Assembly: GCA_030145365.1 (NCBI GenBank)
Contig: JAQYVS010000282.1
Coordinates: 1-7,384 of the forward strand
DNA length: 7,384 bases
Direction of reading: 5' to 3'
Source: Desulfofustis sp.
GTDB taxonomy: Bacteria; Desulfobacterota; Desulfobulbia; Desulfobulbales; Desulfocapsaceae
This document shows positions 1 through 6,509 of this stretch, one piece after another (positions within the stretch are counted from its first letter, which is position 1; each line of letters begins with the position of its first letter). The notes beneath the pieces are model-generated. The model was given only the letters and a program-made list of their open reading frames with translations, ran no database searches and was not told where the DNA came from. Both the position numbers and the translations under genes were made by a program.

Positions 1-285
1 GGTCAGGTTCTGATCAACGGAAAACCTGCGGCTGACACAGATGTGGAAGTCGAATATTATAATGATAACGCCCGGTATCAAGCTCCAACCAGCTATCACA
101 CAACCCAGGTTGTAAAAACTGATGCTCAAGGTTTCTTCTCATTCACGTGCCCGCTTGCAGGCTGGTGGGGATTCTCCTCGCTGACCACAGCCGACTATAC
201 CTTAAAAAATCAGGAAGGTACCGATAAAGAAGTAGAGCTTGGCGGTGTCCTCTGGATTTATATGGATGAGTATCAACTCAAATGA
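1..285 (+). CDS. nikK: NikK-like DUF4198 protein, 3' end (partial)
   Basis: This is the last 94 codons of a gene that begins before the window; the frame is open from base 1. The visible part looks like the C-terminal beta-rich region of DUF4198 proteins. It starts with a GQVLINGKPA segment, typical of an Ig/CNA-like fold, and then has a TDAQGFFSFTCPLAGWWGFSSL-like block around visible residues 40-61, whose GWWGF core is characteristic of the family. DUF4198 proteins encoded next to NikM/NikL/NikQ/NikO are known as NikK, an accessory component of energy-coupling-factor nickel transporters, exported and thought to act outside the membrane in metal capture. The stop codon overlaps the start of the next gene (ATGA), so the two are probably translationally coupled. 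The N-terminus and any signal peptide cannot be seen. The symbol rests mainly on this motif and on the NikQ/NikO genes downstream; a CbiK-like cobalt role is the alternative. Confidence 0.75.
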   Translation, partial: GQVLINGKPAADTDVEVEYYNDNARYQAPTSYHTTQVVKTDAQGFFSFTCPLAGWWGFSSLTTADYTLKNQEGTDKEVELGGVLWIYMDEYQLK

Positions 286-1034
286 ACTTTGAGCAATTCA
301 TTCAGGGGAAGTCGTTTCTTCACCAATTAGATACCAGAGTAAAGCTCATCAGTAGCCTGATCCTGGTGCTGATTATCGCCTTGAGCGAGGTATTTCCAAC
401 CGCATTCTCCGGCCTGGTCCTGGGTATGCTCCTTGTTCTTTTTGCTCGGTTGGAGATACCTTCCGTACTGCGGCGCCTTCTTCTGGTTAACGGCTTTGTC
501 GCCTTTCTCTGGCTCACCCTGCCCCTGAGCTACCCTGGAGACACGGCGTTCACCGTCGGTCCATTCACAATCAGTTACCAGGGAATTTTGCTGGCCTCTT
601 TGATTACCATCAAGACCAATGCGATTATTTTGATTCTCATCTCATTAATTGCCACTTCTTCGGTTACTGACTTGGGACACAGTCTTGGTAAATTGAAGAT
701 GCCGGTTAAATTCTGTCTTCTGCTGCTCTTTTCCTATCGCTATATTTTTGTGATCAACCAGGAGTTTCAGCGTCTGGTAAGAGCCGCCAGGCTGCGTTGT
801 TTCAGTCCCGCCACCACCATGCACACCTACCGGACCTTCAGTTATCTGTTTGGCATGACCTTGGTTAAGAGCCATCATAGGGCAGAACGGGTACAACAAG
901 CCATGTTTCTTCGCGGCTTCCAAGGGAGGTTTTACAGCCTTCACACCTCGGCTATCGGGCTGAATGAAATAGTTTTTTCAATTCTGGTTGTGCTGGCAGC
1001 AGCCGGTTTATTGTACTTTGAATTGTTATATTAA
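282..1034 (+). CDS. nikQ: ECF transporter T component, CbiQ/NikQ family
   Basis: This 250-residue protein is the transmembrane coupling (T) subunit of a nickel/cobalt energy-coupling-factor ABC transporter. It links the ATPase to the substrate-specific M component. Hydrophobic segments are seen around residues 22-55, 66-82, 98-125, 143-158 and 228-248, and the length is normal for CbiQ. The cytoplasmic part carries the two short Arg motifs that contact the ATPase: ARLRC at residues 169-173 and AMFLRGF at 207-213. The second is canonical. The first has Cys where the family usually has Gly (AxRxRG). The N-terminal HQLDTRVKL block is also typical of CbiQ proteins. The ATG overlaps the stop of the preceding gene by 4 bp and has no convincing Shine-Dalgarno sequence, which fits coupled translation. 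Nickel rather than cobalt is inferred from the NikK-like neighbour and the His-rich ATPase. Confidence 0.88.
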   Translation: MNFEQFIQGKSFLHQLDTRVKLISSLILVLIIALSEVFPTAFSGLVLGMLLVLFARLEIPSVLRRLLLVNGFVAFLWLTLPLSYPGDTAFTVGPFTISYQGILLASLITIKTNAIILILISLIATSSVTDLGHSLGKLKMPVKFCLLLLFSYRYIFVINQEFQRLVRAARLRCFSPATTMHTYRTFSYLFGMTLVKSHHRAERVQQAMFLRGFQGRFYSLHTSAIGLNEIVFSILVVLAAAGLLYFELLY

Positions 1035-1044
1035 TGGATCGTCC

Positions 1045-1779
1045 ATGATTGCACCGCCGCTCATTGAACTTCAGGATATTTCGTTTCGCTTTCCCGCTAA
1101 AGACACTGCAATACTTGATGGAATCAACCTCAAGCTGCAGTACCAACAGCGACTCGGCCTCATTGGTCCCAATGGCTGCGGTAAAACGACCCTGTTTCAT
1201 TGTATGATGGGGCTACTCAAGCCGGAATCGGGTACGATTCTCTTTAAAGGTGAAGAAATATCGGAGAAAAAGGGGTTTACAAAACTACGCAGAGAGATTG
1301 GTCTGCTCTTTCAGGATGCTGACGACCAGCTATTTTCACCAACCGTAATCGATGACGTGGCATTTGGACCGCTTAACCTCGGGGCAACCCCGGAAACCGC
1401 CCGTGAAGCCGCCGCACAAACCCTCGCAGACCTGGGACTCAGCCATCTTGAGTCCAGGATAACCCATCATTTGTCGGGTGGTGAAAAAAAACTGGTTTCT
1501 CTGGCGACAATCCTATCCATGCAGCCTCGAGCCCTGTTTCTCGATGAACCGACCAACAATCTCGATCTGGAGACCAGATCACGATTAATTGAAATTATCA
1601 CCGGTCTCGGTCTGGCCTATATTATTATTTCACACGATTATGATTTTCTTGCAGACACCTGCATAGATCTGGCGAGCATGGAGAAGGGTAGGATTCTCCC
1701 TGCTGAGAAGTCGGCTCTGCATACCCACCACCACGTGCACCCCCATGGAGATCACCCCCATAAGCACGGTGCCCACTGA
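1045..1779 (+). CDS. nikO: ECF transporter ATPase, CbiO/NikO family, with His-rich tail
   Basis: This 244-residue cytoplasmic ATPase powers the nickel/cobalt ECF transporter. All ABC motifs are intact: Walker A GPNGCGKTT (41-49), Q-loop Q90 in LLFQDADDQLF (the DADDQLF block is typical of CbiO), signature LSGGEKK (143-149), Walker B ALFLDEPT (163-170), D-loop NNLD (171-174) and H-loop His197. The last 19 residues (226-244) contain ten histidines and look like a metal-binding tail of the kind seen on many nickel and cobalt handling proteins. The frame stays open upstream to a TTG at 988, but that would overlap nikQ by 47 bp. The ATG at 1045, directly before the conserved ABC beta-strand LIELQDISF, is the natural start. 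The ribosome binding site is weak (GGAT, 6 nt from the ATG). This is the last gene of the transporter; no strong terminator follows. Confidence 0.9.
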   Translation: MIAPPLIELQDISFRFPAKDTAILDGINLKLQYQQRLGLIGPNGCGKTTLFHCMMGLLKPESGTILFKGEEISEKKGFTKLRREIGLLFQDADDQLFSPTVIDDVAFGPLNLGATPETAREAAAQTLADLGLSHLESRITHHLSGGEKKLVSLATILSMQPRALFLDEPTNNLDLETRSRLIEIITGLGLAYIIISHDYDFLADTCIDLASMEKGRILPAEKSALHTHHHVHPHGDHPHKHGAH

Positions 1780-1877
1780 GTTGGTTGTTATAAGTTGAGG
1801 TTAGCTCTTAACTGATGAAAATTCTGAACTTTCTGTTAATCGAAAATTACATCACCAGATATTTCCACTGAATCAGT

Positions 1878-2063
1878 TCAAGGAAGAAGAATGGAACTGC
1901 CGGTGGTCTTTGGATGATACGCATCGATAAAGATGAGTCCCACTGCCTGATGTACAATTCGCACCTCACCCCATTTCGGCTGAGCGGGATCATGCACCTG
2001 CATCGGAGGACGTCTGGGTCCCCCCGTTTCATACATTATCATCGCGTGAGTCGCCTGTTTCAT
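1878..2063 (-). pseudogene. Quinone oxidoreductase (Qor, MDR family) N-terminal remnant
   Basis: This minus-strand frame encodes 61 residues that resemble the extreme N-terminus of zinc-independent quinone oxidoreductases (MDR superfamily, about 325 residues). YETGGP (11-16), GEVRIVHQAVGL (32-43) and FIDAYH (45-50) match the family pattern HETGGPEVL...GEVRVRHTAVGLNFIDTYH. The match then decays, and a TGA stops the frame before the FxPGxEGxG segment. The NADPH-binding Rossmann domain is absent, and I cannot see it resume in another frame between 1780 and 1877. A strong AAGGAG lies 5 nt before the ATG (2069-2074), so the remnant may still be translated. It lies convergent to nikO and divergent from the flavin-reductase gene at 2233. 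The rest of 1780-2232 shows no gene; 2064-2232 holds the two divergent leaders with no convincing promoter. An unrelated small protein remains possible, but the residue pattern favours a decayed qor. Confidence 0.55.
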
Positions 2064-2232
2064 CGCCTCTCCTTTTGCAGTTCAATACTTGGTCAAATAT
2101 AGCAGTCACAAGATGTTCTTTTCCCCTCCATTTCTCATCTACCGATCATCATGTCTTGCACATCGGCGCCAATTTAAGTAGCTTCTCAAAAAACAACAAC
2201 CAAGCATCGATCCAATAGAAACGAGGCAGAAA

Positions 2233-2733
2233 ATGAAAGAGAGAAAATATCTCGACAATATTGACGAACTGATGGCATCGCTTACCAAAGGAGCACTGCT
2301 GACCGTTGAGGCTGACGGTAAAATCAACACCATGACCATTGGCTGGGCCACAATCGGCTTTGTCTGGAAAAAAGAAGTGTTTATGGTTGCAGTCAGAGAC
2401 TCAAGATACACCTTTGAACTTATCGAAAAGAGCGAAGACTTTACCGTTACCATTCCAACAGATACAACCCACAAAGATGCGGTGATATTCTGCGGAACAA
2501 AATCCGGCCGGGATTACGATAAGTTTCAGGAATGCAAGTTACAAACAATGACCTCGAAAACAGTGAATTCTCCAGTTATTGACATTCCTGGTGTCCATTA
2601 CGAATGTAAAATCATCTACAAGTCACCAATGGACAGCTCACTCATCGACGAAAAACTAGATAAACTCTATCCAGCCAAAGATTACCACACCCTCTATTTC
2701 GGCGAAATTCTTGCCTGCTATCAGACAACCTGA
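2233..2733 (+). CDS. Flavin reductase-like (FMN-binding) protein
   Basis: This 166-residue protein belongs to the flavin reductase-like, FMN-binding split-barrel family. The core TMTIGWATIGFVWKKEVFMV (34-53) followed by RDSRYTFELIEKSEDFTVTIP (55-75) is the typical FMN-phosphate and dimer region. CGTKSGRDYDKF (87-98) and HTLYFGEI (152-159) are the usual later family blocks. Members bind FMN and reduce flavins or act as small electron-transfer flavoproteins; some, such as HpaC-like proteins, feed monooxygenases, while many in anaerobes are uncharacterised. A GAGG at 2223-2226, 6 nt from the ATG, supports the start. The gene lies 58 bp before an ABC importer and reads the same way. A functional link is possible, since some sulfonate-utilisation loci pair a flavin reductase with an SsuABC-like importer, but no monooxygenase is present. 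The exact substrate is unknown. Confidence 0.85.
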   Translation: MKERKYLDNIDELMASLTKGALLTVEADGKINTMTIGWATIGFVWKKEVFMVAVRDSRYTFELIEKSEDFTVTIPTDTTHKDAVIFCGTKSGRDYDKFQECKLQTMTSKTVNSPVIDIPGVHYECKIIYKSPMDSSLIDEKLDKLYPAKDYHTLYFGEILACYQTT

Positions 2734-2739
2734 ACAATA

Positions 2740-2759
2740 GCATTTGGAATCCAAACTGC
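2740..2759 (+). other. Intergenic hairpin without T-tract
   Basis: GCATTTGG and CCAAA(C)TGC can form an 8-bp stem with one bulged C and an AAT loop, just after the flavin-reductase stop codon. No run of T follows, so it is not a standard intrinsic terminator. It may stabilise or partly separate the upstream message from the ABC transporter message, or be chance. Confidence 0.3.
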
Positions 2760-2766
2760 ATAGACT

Positions 2767-2796
2767 TTGACATCTGATATTCTTCAACTCTATGGT
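2767..2796 (+). promoter_or_regulatory. Possible sigma-70 promoter ahead of the ABC importer
   Basis: A perfect TTGACA (2767-2772) is followed after 18 bp by TATGGT (2791-2796, four of six matches to TATAAT). The -10 would cover the first in-frame ATG of the binding-protein gene (2792), so transcripts would start close to the second ATG at 2804. Only the -35 is strong, so this is tentative. Confidence 0.25.
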
Positions 2797-3739
2797 TATC
2801 ATAATGAAATTGTTTCTCACATGCCTTTTGGTATTGTTTCTTATCGTTCCCTGCGCTGGGGCAGAGAGCTTGAAAATAGGCCTGTTGCTGATTGAAGACT
2901 CGGTTCCCTTCTATATTGCTAAAAAGGAAGGCTTTTTTAAGCAAAATGAACTTGATGTAGAACTGATTCCTTTTCTCAGCGCCCTTGAAAGAGACAGCGC
3001 CCTGATTGCCGGTGCCATAGATGGTGCTATTTCAGATCCGGTTGGCGCCATCCTGCTGGACAAAGGCAGAGGACTACTGAAAATAACTTCCATTGGGCTT
3101 GGTGAAAAACCTGGCGAAGGAGTATTTGCCATATTATCAGCTCCCGGGTCGGAAATTGACCGGATCGACGGGTTGAAAAATGTCGAAATAGCGGTTTCAA
3201 ACGGCACAATTATTGAGTACGTAACCGACCGAATGCTTCAACAGCAAGGATTTAAGGAGAGTGAAATAAAAAAGATAGAAGTCAAGAAGATGCCCATTCG
3301 CATGCAGATGCTGCTGTCAAACTCCGTCAAGGCGGCAACATTGCCCGAACCACTGGCTTCGATCGCAGTCGGCAAAGGCGCCAAAACTCTTCTCAGCGAC
3401 GCAGACGCAAATCAGAGCCTTTCCCAAACCGTTATAATCTTCAGAACAGAAATACTGAGTAAAAGAAAAACCGAACTCAATGCACTGTTTAAGGCCTACG
3501 GACTTGCGGTCACTGCAATCAACTCAGATCCGGAGAAATATCGCAGCCTGGTCGTAGAAAAAGGGAGAATTCCACCGTTTATGGCAAACGATTATCCAAT
3601 TGCCACCTATCCCATGCCCGCGCCCTTCAGTAAATCACTCTATGATCCGGTCGCCGACTGGCTGGCCGGTAATCAGCTGGTCGACAGGATTGAATACCAA
3701 ACCATGGTATCCACCGATTTCATGACCAGCGAAAAATAG
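2792..3739 (+). CDS. ABC importer periplasmic binding protein, SsuA/TauA/NMT1-like
   Basis: This is a 315-residue exported solute-binding protein of the NMT1/SsuA/TauA type (nitrate, sulfonate, taurine, thiamine-precursor importers). A signal peptide is clear: Lys6, a hydrophobic core LTCLLVLFLIV (9-19), and a likely signal peptidase I site after AGA (residue 24). Pro before Cys21 argues against a lipoprotein. The mature start LKIGLLLIEDSVPFYIAKKEGFF (27-49), the SDPVGAILL segment (81-89) and the EPLAS motif (186-190) are family hallmarks of the two-lobed ligand-binding fold. A second ATG at 2804 (residue 5) gives an equally good signal peptide and may be the true start; neither ATG has a clear Shine-Dalgarno sequence. 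The ATPase begins 3 bp after the stop. The ligand is not identifiable; sulfonates, pyrimidine precursors or other small organic molecules are all possible. Confidence 0.85.
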   Translation: MVIIMKLFLTCLLVLFLIVPCAGAESLKIGLLLIEDSVPFYIAKKEGFFKQNELDVELIPFLSALERDSALIAGAIDGAISDPVGAILLDKGRGLLKITSIGLGEKPGEGVFAILSAPGSEIDRIDGLKNVEIAVSNGTIIEYVTDRMLQQQGFKESEIKKIEVKKMPIRMQMLLSNSVKAATLPEPLASIAVGKGAKTLLSDADANQSLSQTVIIFRTEILSKRKTELNALFKAYGLAVTAINSDPEKYRSLVVEKGRIPPFMANDYPIATYPMPAPFSKSLYDPVADWLAGNQLVDRIEYQTMVSTDFMTSEK

Positions 3740-3742
3740 CCG

Positions 3743-4486
3743 ATGATCAAGGTCAGTTCAGTCTGTCTGAGTTTCAGGCATGAGACCGGAATCCAGCCAG
3801 TACTTGAGGATATTTCGCTAAGAATTGATCCACCTGATAGTTGCGCTATTATTGGACCTTCGGGTTGCGGGAAGACTTCGCTGCTCTTTTTAATGTCGGG
3901 ATTGTTAAAGCCGGATTCGGGAACCATAGAAATACCCGGAAACCCCAGTTGCGGTACGATTCTCCAGAACTACGGGCTGTTTCCCTGGAAAAGTGTATCT
4001 GAAAACATAGGCCTCGGCCTTGTCCTTAAAAAAATTGACAAGGGGGAAATCAGCCGGAGGGTCAAGCAGCTTCTTGAGGAGATGGATCTAAGCGGCTTCG
4101 GTGATCACTTCCCGGGACAGCTCTCCGGAGGAATGCAACAACGGGTGGCGCTGGCCAGAACCCTGGCTATTGATCCAGAAATTCTGTATATGGACGAGCC
4201 GCTATCCTCACTTGATGCCCTGACCAGAGAGCGCTTGCAGAACCTGATCCTCGATATTGGCAAAACCAGACGAATTACCACAGTACTGGTTACCCACTCA
4301 ATCGAGGAAGCGGTGTTTCTTGGTCGTAAGATCATCATCTTGAGTAGACGACCGGGCCGCATTCTGCAGATCGTTGACAACCCTGGTGCAACCAGCATTG
4401 AATACCGGCAAAGTGATCATTTTTTTAAGCAGTGCATACACTTGCGGGAATTATTAAAAGGAGAGGTTAATGGGACGGAAACGTGA
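3743..4486 (+). CDS. ABC importer ATPase, SsuB/TauB-like
   Basis: This 247-residue cytoplasmic ATPase is of the nitrate/sulfonate/taurine class. Its motifs are complete: Walker A GPSGCGKTS (38-46), Q-loop Q75 in LQNYGLFPW (the LFPW is typical of this class), signature LSGGMQQR (127-134), Walker B EILYMDEP (146-153), D-loop SSLD (155-158) and H-loop His185 in VTHSIEEA. A stretch around SRRPGRILQIV (201-211) matches the conserved segment after the H-loop in SsuB/TauB proteins. It starts 3 bp after the binding-protein stop, with no good ribosome binding site of its own, which suggests coupled translation. It overlaps the permease by 17 bp. It drives uptake together with the binding protein and permease on either side. 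The substrate cannot be deduced from the ATPase. Confidence 0.9.
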   Translation: MIKVSSVCLSFRHETGIQPVLEDISLRIDPPDSCAIIGPSGCGKTSLLFLMSGLLKPDSGTIEIPGNPSCGTILQNYGLFPWKSVSENIGLGLVLKKIDKGEISRRVKQLLEEMDLSGFGDHFPGQLSGGMQQRVALARTLAIDPEILYMDEPLSSLDALTRERLQNLILDIGKTRRITTVLVTHSIEEAVFLGRKIIILSRRPGRILQIVDNPGATSIEYRQSDHFFKQCIHLRELLKGEVNGTET

Positions 4487-5213
4487 TATTTTCGTTGCCG
4501 CCCTGGTGCTTCTCATCCTGTGGGAAGGTGCGGCACTACTTCTTAACTCCATGGCCCTGCCGGAGCCGTGGGTTGTTCTACAGGACCTGATTGCTAAATT
4601 CGCAAACGGCAGCCTGCTTGATGATATGGTGGTCAGCACTTTTCGTGCTCTTGCAGGCATTTTTCTGGCCCTCATCACCGCCGTGCCATTGGGACTTGTC
4701 ATCGGCTCGGAAAAGGCCGTACGGAAACGGATCTCGCCATTTATTTATCTGCTCTACCCCATTCCCCACGTAGTTTTGCTGCCGCTGATTATAATTCTTT
4801 TCGGAATCGGGAACTTCTCCAAAATTTTTCTGATCGCGCTTATCGTCTTTTTCCAGATTCTGGTAACCACAAGAGACGGAGCAAAAAATATTCACCAAAA
4901 CTATTTCTATTCAATGCAGACCCTGGGTGCCACCAGATTGCAAATCTATCGTCATGTCATTCTTCCCGCCACACTGCCGAAAATCATGACGGCCATGCGA
5001 ATTTCCGTGGGGACCTCAGTTGCCATTTTGTTTTTCGTCGAGTCCTTTGCCACAACGACCGGGCTTGGTTACATAATCATGGATTCATGGGGTCGGGCCG
5101 ATTACGTATCACTCTACACCGGTATTTCCAGTATGGCACTGCTCGGTTTTATCCTGTACCTGCTGCTTGATCGTCTGGAGCAGCACATTTGCCGCTGGGT
5201 TGTCAGTCACTGA
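4470..5213 (+). CDS. ABC importer permease, SsuC/TauC-like
   Basis: This 247-residue inner-membrane permease belongs to the binding-protein-dependent transport family. It has about six hydrophobic segments, near residues 7-26, 60-80, 92-112, 117-134, 179-195 and 214-233. The cytoplasmic EAA loop is present as TLGATRLQIYRHVILPATLP (151-170), with the conserved Gly153 and the closing LP; this is where the ATPase docks. One permease gene with one ATPase implies homodimers of each. The ATG lies 6 nt after a strong AAGGAG (4458-4463), so this start inside the end of the ATPase gene is well supported. It is the last gene of the importer. No T-rich terminator hairpin follows, and 157 bp separate it from the next gene. 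Confidence 0.9.
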   Translation: MGRKRDIFVAALVLLILWEGAALLLNSMALPEPWVVLQDLIAKFANGSLLDDMVVSTFRALAGIFLALITAVPLGLVIGSEKAVRKRISPFIYLLYPIPHVVLLPLIIILFGIGNFSKIFLIALIVFFQILVTTRDGAKNIHQNYFYSMQTLGATRLQIYRHVILPATLPKIMTAMRISVGTSVAILFFVESFATTTGLGYIIMDSWGRADYVSLYTGISSMALLGFILYLLLDRLEQHICRWVVSH

Positions 5214-5254
5214 GGCAAAAAATCAAGTATTTTAACCATATTGTAAGACATAGC

Positions 5255-5284
5255 TTGAATTATCACTTGAAGCTGAGCTATAAG
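5255..5284 (+). promoter_or_regulatory. Candidate sigma-70 promoter for the coiled-coil gene
   Basis: TTGAAT (5255-5260) and TATAAG (5279-5284, five of six matches to TATAAT) are separated by 18 bp, about 87 bp before the coiled-coil gene. A CTTGAA direct repeat (5254-5259 and 5267-5272) overlaps the -35 region and spacer and could be an operator. This is a consensus match by eye only. Confidence 0.4.
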
Positions 5285-5370
5285 GTAGGTACGAAGAAAT
5301 AACGACCCCTGGTATCCGGTTGTTCCAATGGATGCTTTCGCAGTGAACTCATTTATAAAGGCAGAACGGT

Positions 5371-6063
5371 ATGGATAACATAGTTTGGTTGGTAATTGTA
5401 GGGGCAGTCGTGGTGGCAGGGTTTTCTGTCATTTTGCTGCAGAAAAAAGCAGGTGAGGCAAAAAAATACCTCGATGAACTGCAAATAATCCGTAATGAGC
5501 TGAATGAAAAAAATGACGCTTCTTCAAAGACTCAGATTCAATCAGATTCTAAATTCCAGGAAGCCACCAGCAAGGCTCGAAAACTGGAGGAGGAACTTGA
5601 GAAACTGAAAACTGAGTTAGCTGAACAGACCAATGAGGCAGAGAGACTCTCTACAGAACTGGCGGCATCCAGAGACAGCCAGAGTACGATTGAAGATCTG
5701 ACCCAGAGATTGCAGACTGCAGAACATGAAAGGGACCAAAAAATCTCAGCCATCACTGAAATGGAAAAAAATCTGCAGGAGAAGAGCTCAGAAAAAGGCA
5801 ATGATGCTGAAAAACTTACCGAAGAACTTGCATTAGTAAGAAAAGAACTGGACGAGAAGTTACAAGAGCTCGAGAAAATGGGAAAAAGCTTTGAAGAACA
5901 AATGGATGAGGTCGTCCAATCCTCTCTTCAAAAAATTACCCATGCTGAAGAAGCTAAAGAGGAAGCAATCCAAGCAGCCCAGGATAACTTTGAAGCTGCA
6001 GCTGAAGCCAATGTCCAGTTAAGGGAAAAAGACGCATTGATCAAAAAACTCCAGGGAGAATAA
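5371..6063 (+). CDS. Membrane-anchored coiled-coil protein, function unknown
   Basis: This is a 230-residue protein that I do not recognise. Residues 4-23 form one N-terminal transmembrane helix (VWLVIVGAVVVAGFSVILL), probably an uncleaved anchor. Nearly all the rest (about 26-228) is Glu/Lys/Gln/Ala/Leu-rich heptad-like sequence with no proline or glycine-rich break, as expected for a long coiled coil. Glycine is nearly absent apart from KGND near 142-145 and the C-terminus. No enzyme motif is visible. The short N-terminus before the helix and QKKAGEAKK just after it (positive-inside rule) suggest the coiled coil faces the cytoplasm. An AAAGG lies 9 nt before the ATG. The gene stands between the ABC importer and the iron cluster with its own candidate promoter, and it need not belong to either. 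Possible roles are scaffold, cell-envelope or division factor; none is supported. Confidence 0.75.
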   Translation: MDNIVWLVIVGAVVVAGFSVILLQKKAGEAKKYLDELQIIRNELNEKNDASSKTQIQSDSKFQEATSKARKLEEELEKLKTELAEQTNEAERLSTELAASRDSQSTIEDLTQRLQTAEHERDQKISAITEMEKNLQEKSSEKGNDAEKLTEELALVRKELDEKLQELEKMGKSFEEQMDEVVQSSLQKITHAEEAKEEAIQAAQDNFEAAAEANVQLREKDALIKKLQGE

Positions 6064-6149
6064 ACCGGCGGCGAGCTGCATCCTGGAAGGGGTTGCACAA
6101 CATCCCACAATAATCAATCCAACGATCCGGAATATCGGCAATTTTACCA

Positions 6150-6383
6150 ATGAAACACATAAATCTGCGCCTGATGGAGAAGAATCAAACCGGAACTATC
6201 GTTTCGGTCAAGGCCACAGGTGTTCTCGGACGACGTATACGGGAAATGGGGCTGGTGCCTGGCACCAATATCACGATTAAAGGACGTGCCCCGCTCAACG
6301 ATCCCGTGGCTCTCAGGGTGATGGGCGGTACTCTTACCCTACGCAACAACGAAGCCGACTTTATCGTTGTCAATGTTGAATAA
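6150..6383 (+). CDS. feoA: FeoA, ferrous iron transport accessory protein
   Basis: This is a 77-residue SH3-like FeoA, a small cytoplasmic partner needed for full activity of the FeoB Fe(II) channel. It shows the complete family pattern: an N-terminal strand region with L-x-L and TGTIVSV (14-20), the helix GRRIREMGLVPGT (27-39), APLNDPVALRV (47-57) and the closing MGGTLTLRNNEADFIVVNVE segment (58-77). The ATG at 6150 is preferred over 6174 because it keeps the first strand, although neither has a clear Shine-Dalgarno sequence. It lies 86 bp after the coiled-coil gene and about 126 bp before the next feoA. It is the most canonical of the three FeoA-type proteins here and the likeliest to be the standard FeoB partner. 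Confidence 0.92.
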   Translation: MKHINLRLMEKNQTGTIVSVKATGVLGRRIREMGLVPGTNITIKGRAPLNDPVALRVMGGTLTLRNNEADFIVVNVE

Positions 6384-6444
6384 AGCACCTCTTTTAGAGT
6401 CCCTTCTGATTTATCAGTTCTCCCCTTCTTAACTTCTGTAACAC

Positions 6445-6463
6445 TCATAATTATATTGACATT
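6445..6463 (+). promoter_or_regulatory. Candidate Fur-type operator overlapping a -35 box
   Basis: Positions 6445-6459 read TCATAATTATATTGA, matching the 7-1-7 Fur consensus TGATAATnATTATCA at 10 of 14 positions and pairing with itself at five of seven positions. Seen another way, 6446-6463 is three adjacent NATAAT-like hexamers (CATAAT, TATATT, GACATT). The site overlaps a perfect TTGACA (6456-6461); the matching -10 is poor. It lies 50-65 bp before the second feoA, which would fit iron-repressed transcription. Judged by eye only. Confidence 0.35.
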
Positions 6464-6509
6464 AGCAATTGTTTGGTGTACCTAAAAGATGCTTTTTTCA
6501 AGGGATATT

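Noticed and set aside
988..1044. Longer NikO start at TTG 988
   Set aside because: It would overlap nikQ by 47 bp and add unrelated residues; the ABC core begins right after the ATG at 1045.
1792..1822. Terminator hairpin after nikO (AGTTGAG...CTCTTAACT)
   Set aside because: The stem is short with a two-base bulge and no T-tract follows.
2139..2474. Long minus-strand frame opposite the flavin-reductase gene
   Set aside because: It is a shadow of a well-supported + strand gene, with low-complexity Ser/Val-rich content and no recognisable domain.
6087..6107. Hairpin GGGGTTGCACAACATCCC between the coiled-coil gene and feoA
   Set aside because: Short, bulged stem without a T-run; not credible as a terminator.
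6384..6444. Terminator after the first feoA (CTCTTTTAGAG, CTGATTTATCAG)
   Set aside because: Stems of four to five AT-rich pairs with tiny loops and no T-tail.
6489..6509. Upstream ATG for the second FeoA
   Set aside because: No ribosome binding site; AAGGGA is correctly spaced for the ATG at 6510 instead.
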